Source: Calliopum simillimum (Eukaryota; Arthropoda; Insecta; Diptera; Lauxaniidae). From it: 64,000 nt of DNA. The translations under genes and the position numbers were made by a program. The notes beneath the pieces are model-generated. The model ran no database searches. It was not told the DNA's origin and was given only the letters and a program-made list of their open reading frames with translations. This document shows, piece after piece, positions 34,431 to 44,579 of this stretch. How positions within the stretch are numbered: the first letter of the stretch is position 1; every line of letters starts with the position of its first letter. The stretch lies in assembly GCA_951812925.1 (NCBI GenBank), contig OX638372.1, positions 68,217,407-68,281,406 on the forward strand, given 5' to 3'.

Positions 34431-34587
34431 TTTTTGTTGACCAAATTTTTATTATGCAGACATAAAAGTATCAATGGAAAGCTAGAGACCTAAGCTGACT
34501 ACTGGTGAAGAATGTAAATTGATTTCGTCAGTTGGAAAAATTATATTAAAAAATAGTTAAATGATCATTTTTGAAAAAAAAAATTTT

Positions 34588-35531
34588 GGGTCGGTTGTGG
34601 GCACCCCTGGAAAATCGGCTCAAAATGAGAAAATATGAAGTTAAACACAATCAAATAGAAAAGAAAGCAAAATTAATTTATTTTGGAAACAAATTCAACA
34701 AATTCTGCTCAACGGCTCGAACAAAATCAGCGTCACTGAAAACGTCTGTATCGAATGGCATCATGTCTGCCCTGAAACCAGACTTGATTGCCTTCGGCGT
34801 CAATGTCAGATCAATTGTATTGCAGACTAAGCAGGTTAGGTGACGTAATTTCTAGCCCTTATTGACATTGCTCTTTTGCCAAGCATGATTTTTTTGTACC
34901 AATCCATTTCCGCCATCTGCTTCCCGGTTCACTTGTCTGGAAACTCAATACCGAGATTTTTTGCAAAGTGGTATGCCAACTTAACATCCTCACTTAATAA
35001 AAATAATTTTTTTACACGATATCTTTAAAGAGCCTATTGGTTCTTTCCTTTCCACTACGAAAGCGTAAAAAGTGATAAAAACACCATTTAAATTTGTTAT
35101 GTTGACATTCATGACGATATTTCAGAAAATCACATGCATTAAATGAAAAAAGGGGTGCCCACAACCAACCCTGTTGGGCGCCCACAACCGACTTTGACAG
35201 CCACTTTGAAAAGCAATGAGCAAACTTGGTTGTGTGAACATTTTGGTTCGATTCGGTTTTGGATCACAAAATATATTGCATAAATATATATTGCATTCAG
35301 CTTTTCGATTGATTCATTTCGATCTATCGCACTTGCAAAATTATTGAAAAAACTTTTGTGTTGACTTTCACTTATTCAAAAATTGTTTTTTTCTCAGCTC
35401 CAAGCAAATGCGTCTGTTTGCTCCGGTATAGGCACATAAACTTCGTGCTGTCAGAACACGCGCTTAACATTTGTCCGAACAACCGTATTTGTTTTTTGTC
35501 AAAAGTTGCGGGGGGTGCCCACACCCGACCC
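34588..35531. mobile_element. Inverted-end element (GGGTCGGTTGTGGGCACCCC ends)
   Basis: Left end GGGTCGGTTGTGGGCACCCC (34588); the right end's reverse complement is GGGTCGGGTGTGGGCACCCC (ending 35531). Two further copies of the end motif lie inside, head to head, at about 35153-35200 (GGGGTGCCCACAACCAACCC and GGGCGCCCACAACCGAC). Length 944 bp. A 90-codon frame at 34571-34843 crosses the left end and is not recognised. Probably a non-autonomous DNA element, or two elements overlapping. Confidence 0.7.
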
Positions 35532-35570
35532 ATGCCCGCAGGCGACACTATTCCCCTACATATATTATAT

Positions 35571-35845
35571 GTTCATATGTGTCGTTCATTTTAATAGTGG
35601 TGCAAACCGATTTAAAGACAAAAGTAATGTCATACAGATGATTTGCACAATAATCGGTTATTTGACATGTATGGTTTTTTCAACTTAACGTTGTCAATTC
35701 TACATCATTAAGTAAACTTTACTTGGAAACAGCGCCCAATTTTATTCATTTCTAACAAAATGCCAGCCAATTCATATTGTGATATCAATTTTGCCTTTGA
35801 ATAGGGTTGCACCACTATTAAAATGAACGACACATGAATATGTAA
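35571..35845. mobile_element. Small palindromic MITE
   Basis: Arms ATGTGTCGTTCATTTTAATA then GTGGTGCAA at about 35576-35606 and the perfect complement at about 35810-35838, with weaker pairing further in (CAAAGGCAAAATTGATATCA against CAAAAGTAATGTCATAC). The loop is about 130 bp. No coding sequence. Confidence 0.8.
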
Positions 35846-36751
35846 CTAATGAAAAACCAATACTCATTGTACTGAAAATATTTTAATTTTTATTGGACTT
35901 TTTGAGGTTTTGACTCTACGACGTGTACTAAAGGAATGCTCCACAGCAGTTGTTGTGTCTGGTAAGGCGCTCAAATGGAAACATAAGTATTTATTTATCA
36001 TAGGAAAAAATCCTTTTGTCTTTGAATAGGTCAACAACGTCAGTATTTACAGATTGTACCAAAGAATCAATTCACCGCCGTTATCTAGGGAATACATCTA
36101 ATGGAAATGCTTCGAGAATTTATGTACACCAACCTCTATTAGGTCTCACAGCTACTTAGGTGGAAACGATTTTCATTCGAAAAAAAACTACCCGCTGGTT
36201 TTCCTCTGAATTGATATCTCGGGACCTTTGGGTAGCATTATCCCTTGTCCATAAAATCGTCATTGCTCCGAGTTTGAGAAATTCCAATTTGAATGAAATT
36301 TTACAACACTACACACAAAAAATAGAACATAAAATTAATGAAAAAATTCATCGAATTTGAGCCGAGAACAGCATTCATTGACTATGTGAATCATTTTATT
36401 GAAACGTTAGAAATTGTTCATAAAATGAGAAGTTCACAGCACAAAGTGACTAGCACCACTTTTCCAAAAATTTAAAATTTAAGCGTCAAAGCACTTTTCA
36501 AAATTATAGAGATTACCATATGTAATCGAGAAAAGTTATTTGGCCATTGACTTATAATAAGGTTATTTCAGAAGCCATTATAAATCAATCCATGCTAAAA
36601 TTCATAGCTGATGTTAACCATGGTTACTATAAATACTTGAGTATAAGTCAAAGTGACGAGACCTTACACATAGCCCAATAAGAAGACTTTATTTAAAAAA
36701 CGATGTTAACTATTTTATCTTCACATAATAATTTATGGAGTTAATCGAGTT
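35846..36751. other. Spacer, nothing recognised
   Basis: No gene, array or inverted ends that I can support. Confidence 0.45.
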
Positions 36752-37290
36752 GGGTTAAAATATTTTAAAAAAAAAATTATGTGAAAAATTTCACTGAAAA
36801 AAAATACCGTCCGGACGGTGGCAACTCTGTAGCGCACCAACGACTGATGATAAACACAACATTATACAACTTCAAAAACTCATAACTTGATAACCGTAAA
36901 ACATAGCACAATTTTGAGTGCCGGAAAATATTTGTTATAAAATTTACTTTTAAAGAAAAATATTTCAAAAAAAATAGAGGGAGCTCCAAGCCCCAAAATG
37001 GGTTTGAAAAAGAAAAAAGCTTTTTATAAACCAAAAATTATTTTTTTTTCAGTGTAATTTTTTTTTTCAAAGCTCAACATAAGCCTTGAAAATTTCATTA
37101 AAATCGGATGAAAAGCCTAGGAGCTATGAATTTTCAAATGTGTGAGTATCCAAAGGTTGTGCCGAACTTTGAGTGGCCGCCATCTTGGAAATTTTCAGAA
37201 GTGTGTCAAATACTAACTTTGCACCAATTTGCATAAAAATCGGAGATGTCAAGTCGAATCTTGGTCGATTACGCAAAGAAAGACTCATGT
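36752..37290 (+). repeat. Unclassified dispersed repeat, copy B
   Basis: Collinear with 11353-12075: GGGTTAAAATATT, CACTGAAAAAAAATACCG, the same ACCGTCCGGACGGT palindrome (about 36806-36819), ATGATAAACACAACATTATA, GCCCCAAAATGG, TTCATTAAAATCGGATGAAA, and TCGGAGATGTCAAGTCGAAT. It lacks about 60 bp relative to copy A near 37200, and ends near 37290 at CAAAGAAAGACTCATG. No coding potential is shared. Confidence 0.78.
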
Positions 37291-40200
37291 TCTATTTTTT
37301 TTGTGTTTAAAACCAACAAACAAAAACAAGAATAGTGGATTAGGATATATTTTTAGATGCTAAATCCGTATCGGGCACCAGAATTGCGATAACTTGTCTG
37401 TATTATGAGATCAAACTGCGAAAAATTCGGAAGCATTAAAATTTAATTAAAAATTTTATAATTCATACATTTTCTTCATGAAAATATAAGTTTCCGGAGA
37501 AAAATACGAGTTGGTTCATGTGACTTTGTTTGCTCTGAAATAGCCTACATAAATTTTCATAACCATTTCTGAGCAAGTACCTAATTCTTTTACGAGTATC
37601 ACCTGCATCTACTACTTAGCTTGATTCTGAGTTCAACTTTAACTTTAAAATAAACACACAATCTGACCTTTTGTGTTTTTTGTGCACACAGATATATCAA
37701 TGTAAGTATGTCTCTTTCCCTTCACAATATTTGTCTCTTTCGTTGATTGTTTTAGTTTCTAATTTGTTGCTGCTGCATAAATTATTCGAGTTAATTTATT
37801 GTTGAGTTGATAATTCTTTATTTATATTTTTTAATGGGGTTTTTTTTTTCATTTTTGCTTCAAACTAACGAGCTGTGGCAACTTGTTTCGAGAAAAAGAA
37901 AAAGTTTTTTTTTTTTCATTGTTCGAACACAATAAGAAACGGGTTTTTCATTTGGCCTAAACTCTTGGCTCTCATATGATTTTATCTTGCCATTTAAACA
38001 AGTATTTTCAATTTAATCTGATTTGTAAATTTAACTTTTGTTTTCTTGCTATCTAATTGTTTCGTTATTAATTAATTAATTTATTGAATGTATAGCAATA
38101 AGTTCATAATAAGATATGAATTTTGTGGCTTTAATGACATGTGGGTATGATTATGATTCATTTTACATACGACGAAATGATGAAGTTGAAAGGCTTTGTC
38201 TAAGCTGTAAAAGCTTATGATTTATGTATGTTGTTCAGTTTACTTTTCTTGGTTATTTTTTTTTTTTTGGATTTTCTTTTCCAGAGACTATAGCCATATA
38301 GTTCATAAGATAAAAAAAAAGTTTTAAACGCGTGCTTCCAATCAATTTTTCTTAAACGAGTGCCCATTCACACAACTTGTTGAATAAATGACTGATTGTT
38401 TCAATGAACTGAAAGAGTGGCGTGCTTAGACTTCTACTTAGATATAAGTATATAGCAGCAATGTAAAATAATAAATAGGCCTAATAATGTAGACACTAGA
38501 AAGATTTCTGCAAAATAAATTAATTTGTGCAAAAATTAATAAACCAATACAATGTAGAGTGTTTTTTATGAATTTTGATTTTCAAGTTTCCATTATTTTT
38601 TCCAGACTTTCAATTAGACAGCTGAATTGTATTCAGTTTCTTTGTTAATTTCATCATGCAGTCGAAATAAAATGAAACTTGCAAGGGAAAATTTCAAAGA
38701 AATAAAACTTTGTTATATTCCCACATATTTCACTATCTTAGCTCAATTCAATATCAAATTGTATAAATTTCGAGAAAGTCTCCAAAAAGTTTCACCTAAG
38801 TATTGCCAGCACAGTATACACTAGATAGTACAAAAAAAAAAATTTTAATAACCGCCCCCAGTTTGAAAGCTAATATTGAAAGATTTTTAAGGAAAAAAAA
38901 ATGCTTTTTTTCCTCTAAATTCGATGCAGTTTTGTTTTTTATATATATCTCCACCATTTGACGTCCGATGAACAAGTATAGTATATCGTTGTAAATGTCT
39001 CAACATAGGCTACATTTCATTTATAGATGTCATTTATCTCAAATGTTTTTTTCCATTAGTTATACTCATTATCTCAGTTTCTACCACCCTAAGGTGCCAA
39101 GGGCACATCATAAAATTAAAGTCCGTTCAGAATCAAAAAATTCACTTCTACAAAGTTTCCTCAAATACCTTGATAAAACTAACTTGATATGAATATCGTC
39201 GGTTAGGTTAATTTAACCACCAAAACCACCTTTTCGAGTTTGTCGCATCACACTTGTGGCAATTAAATGTCATATTTAGTGTGCAACTAAAGTTTTTTAG
39301 TCTGAAAGCTTAACCGTTACTCTAATCTAGCCTAACCTAACCCCTTCAGGTGATATTGAGTTTTTAGGTTTCTTCTTTTTTTATTGTCACAGACCAAACA
39401 AACAGAAACAAAACTAGTCATTTTCGATTAATTTGTAGATAGTGATTCCAAATTCGATATTGGAATTGATCTACAGCGTAAACTAAAATTTTTTTCGAAA
39501 TTTTTGAAGTTTTGTTATCTTTGCCCATGAAGCTTGATATTGTGTAAGAAAAATTAGCAACTATTAATTTGTGAAATACAGTATTTTCATCGAAGAAAAA
39601 TACTGAAAATTCGAAAGATCTCTTATTTTTATTTCTATAATAAGTTGCTTCCTGCACAGTGTGAGTACTCTTACATATACTGCCTTACAATGCACCCTTT
39701 TGCGGCTCTGTCGCAGAACATACGACGATCATAAAAAGGGATTAAAATACAAAGGCATACCAAGAACAATAACAATAATATTAATAATAAAATAATAATA
39801 ATAATTGAAATGCTGACAAAATGTAATGAATTCGTATGGAAAGAGGAAAAGCGATGAAGTTGAGAAGTCCATGAAAAAAAAAAAAATAATGAACAAAATA
39901 AATTCTTTGACTCATGAATTATTCAACTCTACGACAACAATTATTATATTGAACTAAGCTGTTGTTGTTGTTGTTGTGGTGTTGATAATAATGTTCGCAT
40001 TGTTTTTGTTGTTGCCTCTGTCAGTACTACTGATAATAATGATGACAGCACCAAGTCACACAACAACAATGACAACAGATATGAAGCTCTGTTGTTGGAC
40101 AACAATGATGGTGATGATGATGTGATATGAAAATCGGTTAAAAAACTTTTTGCAACTTTTAAAATTTTTTCATTTTATAATAAAAATAAAACCATAATTG

Positions 40201-40826
40201 TTATTATTCGTTAAAGTCGTTGCAACAAAAAAAAATATGTATATTATCAGACAGGAACAAATCAATGACTTGATCACCACAGAGATAACAAATCCAAAAG
40301 AAAATATATAGAAAAAAAGAATATATTCATAAGAAGATTCAACACCTCATTCATCATAATCGATAAAATGGGCAAACTCCTTTTTATTCTGAAGAAGAAC
40401 GCTGATAGTTATGGCTTGGTATCGGTTAGCTGATGAATGAACTCCACGTATTCGTCAATATAGGCTTAAGACCCATACCAAGTGGCTGGTGGGTATACAC
40501 TATCTTAGTCTACGCAAAGAAGTAGGAGTCGAACATACTCTCTGGAAGCCACATACATCTCCCGATTTTCATAATTTTCCAATATGATATGTATGTAACC
40601 AAGTATGCTTAATCGAAAGCGAAAGTTCCAGCTGCAACTTAAGAGAACTTTGTTTTATGAATTTTTTCCTTTTGTAGTTTTAAGAGCGGAAAATTTTTAT
40701 ATTTATATTTTGCATATTTAGCAACGCAAGTAAGGAGTATATAACTTCTCCATTGGTGTTTGCCCTTTCTTAACTTGAACATACCATAGCGTAGCATTGT
40801 ACCAAATCTTATAACAAATGGTTTCA
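37291..40826. other. Long AT-rich spacer with microsatellites
   Basis: Mostly unique sequence. Simple repeats: AATAAT run at about 39775-39803, GTTGTT run at about 39960-39978, GATGAT at about 40108-40122. CCTAACCTAACC-type motifs occur near 39200 and 39330. No gene is supported on either strand. Confidence 0.45.
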
Positions 40827-40833
40827 GATATAT

Positions 40834-40887
40834 GTATGTATGTGTATTCTCCTTTAACTCCTAGGAGGAGCATAGGGCCAATATAAC
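40834..40887 (-). mobile_element. 54-bp LINE micro-insertion, copy 4
   Basis: Only the last three dozen or so bases of the RTE/CR1-like LINE plus its ATAC tail: minus strand GGCCCTATGCTCCTCCTAGG then AGTTAAAGGAGAATACACATAC. A 7-bp direct repeat, GATATAT, flanks it (40827-40833 and 40888-40894), consistent with a genuine, extremely 5'-truncated insertion. Confidence 0.75.
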
Positions 40888-41315
40888 GATATATAACGAT
40901 TTTTTATTTTTATAGGGCGCGGCACAGCCCATTTTTGTACTGTAAATTATTTCTCCTTATGCCCTTTGCATATGTACAAAATTTTACCTATCTGTGTTAA
41001 GCATTTTGAAAGAAATGATGAATCAGCTTTCAGGAGGGCGTGACACCGCCTATTTTTCTAGTGAGGATCATTTGCTCTAATAGTTTTTACATACGAGCAT
41101 GTACCAAATCGTATCTATCTGCGTTTAATATTTTCAGCGATATGGTGAATTTATATTTTTTTTTTTTTGAGAGCGTGACACCGCCCATTTTTTAAGTACA
41201 CATTATTTCATCTATCTGCGGCTAAGAGTTTCGGAGATGTGATTAGTTAAGTTTTTGGATAGCGTGGCACCGCCCACTTTTTTAGCCTCTGTCATAACCT
41301 TTTTTTATACTATGT

Positions 41316-42568
41316 GGGCTGCTATATATATATCTGGCCTAATAATGAAAATGCGAATATTTATCATCAAAAATGGTGTTATTGTTTTTCAAAGTATTCT
41401 CCAGCATGATTTATACAATTTTGCATGCGCTCAAACCAATTGTCGAAGCACTTTTCCCACTCCGATTGAGACACCTCCAAAACATGGTTTTTGAACGCTT
41501 CAACAGCATTTTCTGGCGACGAAAATCGTTGAGCACACATTTTTTTCTTGATGTGCGGGAATAAAAAGAAGTCATTGGGTGCCAAGTCAGGGCGAGTCGA
41601 CGTTTTGGCCGGTCAAAAAGGCGCTGGTTTGAGCCGATGTGTGAAAGCTCACATTGTCATTGTGAACAATGATTCGTCTTCTCTTGTTCGTTTTTTGAAT
41701 TTCTCAGGCAAACAAATTGTAGTGTCCCACTCAGAATTGACCGTCCTAAATTGCTCAAGCGGAGCAGTCGCCACATGACCAGTTTTGCCGAAGAAACAGC
41801 CGACCATTTGCTTCGAAGTGCTTCTTCCACGAACAATTTTCGTTGGATTTGGCTCGTCTTCGAAGACCCACACGGTCAATTGCTGTTTTGTTTCGGGCTC
41901 ATACGCATAGATCCATGATTCGTTACCTGTGATGATCCAATAAACGTCTTTTGAAGCACCGCGATCGTATTTTTTTAAACATTTCTTTGCACCAATCGAC
42001 ACGAGCCTTTTTTGAGCGATTGTGCGGGATCCAACGAGAACAAACCTTTTTTACGGCCAGGTGTTCATACAATATCGAATATATGCTGGTGCGAGAAATG
42101 CCCAAGGATGCCCCTATCTCACGGTATGTCACATGACGATCTTGCATTATCAGTTCACGCACGGCATCAATGTTCTCTGGCACAATGGTCGTTTTTTGAC
42201 GACCTTCATGGAATTTGTCTTTGAGCGAGCGTCGGCCACGATTGAATTCATTAAACCAGTTGTTCACAGTGCTATAGGATGGTGCTTTATCGCCATATAA
42301 AGATTTAAGTTCATCGATGCACTCTTGTCGTGATAATTCACGTCGAAAGTTGTGAAAAATTATCGCACGAAAATGTTCACGAGTTATTTCCATTTTTTTG
42401 CCAAATTGATTTTTTCAAGTCACTGTAAACAACACAAATGATGGTCGTACGTCAAAACGTTTTGAGTACGTTTATGTTAAAAAATATCAAACTTTCCAAT
42501 GAAAATGTCAAATTGCACGTGGCAACACTTAGTGTCGCCTAGGCTAGAAATATATAAGTATAGCAGCC
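41316..42568 (-). mobile_element. Mariner element, copy 2, nearly full length
   Basis: About 1,253 bp, the usual size for mariner. The inverted repeats are GGGCTGCTATATATATATCT then GGCCTAA at 41316 and, from the other side, GGCTGCTATACTTATATATT then TCTAGCC ending at 42568. TATGT lies outside both ends (41311-41315 and 42569-42573), containing the expected TA duplication. Interrupts a GGGCGTGGCAC-box repeat. Confidence 0.9.
41379..42393 (-). pseudogene. Mariner transposase, copy 2, frameshifted
   Basis: Start Met at 42393. The N-terminal part is intact for about 150 codons: FRRELSRQECIDELKSLYGD and the WFNEFNRGRRSLKD paired-like helices, VPENIDAVRELI, VTYREIGASLGIS (second helix-turn-helix), EHLAVKKVCSRWIPHN linker. 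The catalytic half is in two other frames after shifts near 41960 and 41610. The first catalytic site reads TGNESW: the Asp is changed to Asn (codon 41922-41924). The second Asp (HNDN) and third (DLAPNDFFLFPHIKKK) remain, and the end is GEYFEKQ. Two frameshifts and a lost catalytic Asp make it inactive. Expected full length is about 345 residues. Confidence 0.92.
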
Positions 42569-43440
42569 TATGTAACACAAAATTAAAACTTCTTTAAAAT
42601 CGGTCACTTAGTTTCCGAGTCAATAATTAACAATTACACGAACAAACACAATCTAATTTTCATAAAATTTATTTTGGTTTTTTTTCTCATAACTTGAAAA
42701 CTATTAAAGATAGCTGGCAATCAATAACATTTTTGAAATCACTGTTATCAAATTAATGAAAATTTATACTCATTAAAAAAAAATTTCGACCACGCCCTAA
42801 CTTTGTATGGAAGGTAGGCGTGTCAGTCGGCGGATTTTGTTTAAATGCTCAGATTTTTATTGTCTTAACCTAGAAACCATCTGTACCTACCGAATTTCAA
42901 CAGCATAGGTCTCTTATTATTATTTATGGCTGTCGTTCCATACGAACCCGTCTACTGTGGGGCGTGGTATTACCCTTTTATAAATAGATATTTCATGTTT
43001 TAATGCTTTCTAAATACCACACATACCTAGTTTTATCTTACAGTGTCAAACCACTTCGATATGGCGAATCAAATTTTTTGGAGGGCGTGTCACCGCCCAG
43101 TATTCAAGTGGATGTAGTTTACCTCAAACACTTTTATTTTTGTGCCAAATCTTATTCATATGCTTGCAACAGTTTCTGAGATATCACATATTTTGTTTTT
43201 GAGGGGAGTGGTAAATACTGCTCATTTTTCTAGCTTATGACCCTTTATTCTATGTTATGTCAGATTTACTATGACATTGATGATTTACAGTACTAAGTAT
43301 TTAGTATTGAAAACTTACAAAATATCACAGTAAATTAACCTTTTTGAATTTATATCCTTCTCCATACCTGCCACGTCTCCTTTTCTGTGTTATGGACGGA
43401 AGAACAAAGTGAATAAGTATACCCTGCGTGTAAGTTATAA

Positions 43441-44431
43441 CTTTGATAAGGTCGGTGCAAGTGACTCCAAACAAAATGCTAACGCACTCTTATCGGTTCG
43501 GACTATCTATGTTTGTCTTTATCCTTTTGCTTTTATTTCTTATTCCTACGCTTAGTTGCCATTATTATACTAGTTAGCCCTCTTGCCATCCATCCCTCGC
43601 TATATGCCATTCCACCTTGTATTGGATTAGTCCCTGAAGTGAATGCGAACAGACGCTCACCAATCCAAGAGCACCCGGTAAACAGTGAAATAACGCACTG
43701 ATGAGGATCAAACCAAAAAAAGTAATCTGAAGAGTGTCCATACCTTCCGCACAGCTATGTTACCAAGCCTTACAGGCAAGGCAGTATAGGTAAGAGAGTT
43801 GTTCCGAGGAACCACGTACTTAGAGGTCATAACATCTCATCCATCTTTCTGTGACATATAAGGCAGCTTCCATATGTAGCGCGCTAGCCCTCCTGCCCAT
43901 GCAGATGTCTGACTACTACTTTATAAGCCTAAGGTAGTGCTGAGGTTGTATCTTATCATGTTCTAAAGTACCCTTCTCTTCTTGAGCCCTCTTTCGTTTT
44001 GACTATCAGTAAAAATTCCTTGAACTTTTAGTAACACTTGAAACCACGGTTGTATAAAGGTAATGGCACCAAGAATTTTTGATGCAATTGAACTTCTCAA
44101 TGTACTGCTAAGTGAAATTTATGTACGGATGAAATAACTGTGTTCCTTTGAGTCTTTTTATAATATCGACAGTCAGTATTACTAGAATTTTCAGTAAATA
44201 ATGGATCAGTTTTCTCATCAGTTTCAAATGGATATATTTCTTCTGATTTCGGCATCCCCTTCAATCCCATTATCAAATTCGTTTTGTAGACCACTCCTTA
44301 TTCCGTCGTCTTCAGCATTCGGGGCGTTTTCCGACAATTTATACCTCTGATCCCTATTTAAAATTTTTTCTTCATATGAAGCTATAAAAAATACAATAAA
44401 CTGATATTATTTGTAATATACAGCCAAAAAT
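43441..44431. other. Spacer of mixed composition, unassigned
   Basis: 43450-44060 is less AT-rich than average and could be a decayed LTR or unique DNA; I see no TG...CA ends, primer site or coding. Nothing supported. Confidence 0.35.
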
Positions 44432-44579
44432 GTGTTGTTAAATATCAAAACTGCCTAAGTCTCTGCCTGATATGTAGACAAAATAAAATAAATTTCAATA
44501 ATTTGATTTTGATTTTAGTTTATTTTATTTTCCCTTCATATCAAAGAGGGACTCAGGCAGTTTTGATATTTAACGACAC
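44432..44579. mobile_element. 148-bp near-perfect palindromic MITE
   Basis: Left arm GTGTTGTTAAATATCAAAAC then TGCCTAAGTC; right-arm complement GTGTCGTTAAATATCAAAAC then TGCCTGAGTC. Pairing continues through GATATG and AAAATAAAATAAA almost to the centre, so nearly the whole element can form one hairpin. No coding capacity. Confidence 0.85.

Larger units (their letters stand above)
40900..43440 (-). repeat. GGGCGTGGCAC-box repeat interrupted by mariner
   Basis: Boxes GGCGCGGCACAGCCC, GGGCGTGACACCGCC, GAGCGTGACACCGCCC and AGCGTGGCACCGCCCAC occur at about 40917, 41037, 41172 and 41262, and CACGCCC, GGGCGTGGTATTACC, GGGCGTGTCACCGCCC on the far side of the mariner (42790-43110). At 43360-43440 the reverse complement of the family head appears (ACCTGCCACGTCTCCTTTTC, GAACAAAGTGAATAAG, GTATACCCTGCG). 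So the family here points leftwards and the mariner at 41316-42568 inserted into it. Confidence 0.75.

Noticed and set aside
43441..44060. Possible solo LTR
   Set aside because: No TG...CA ends, no primer-binding site or polypurine tract, and no 4-6 bp duplication could be identified.
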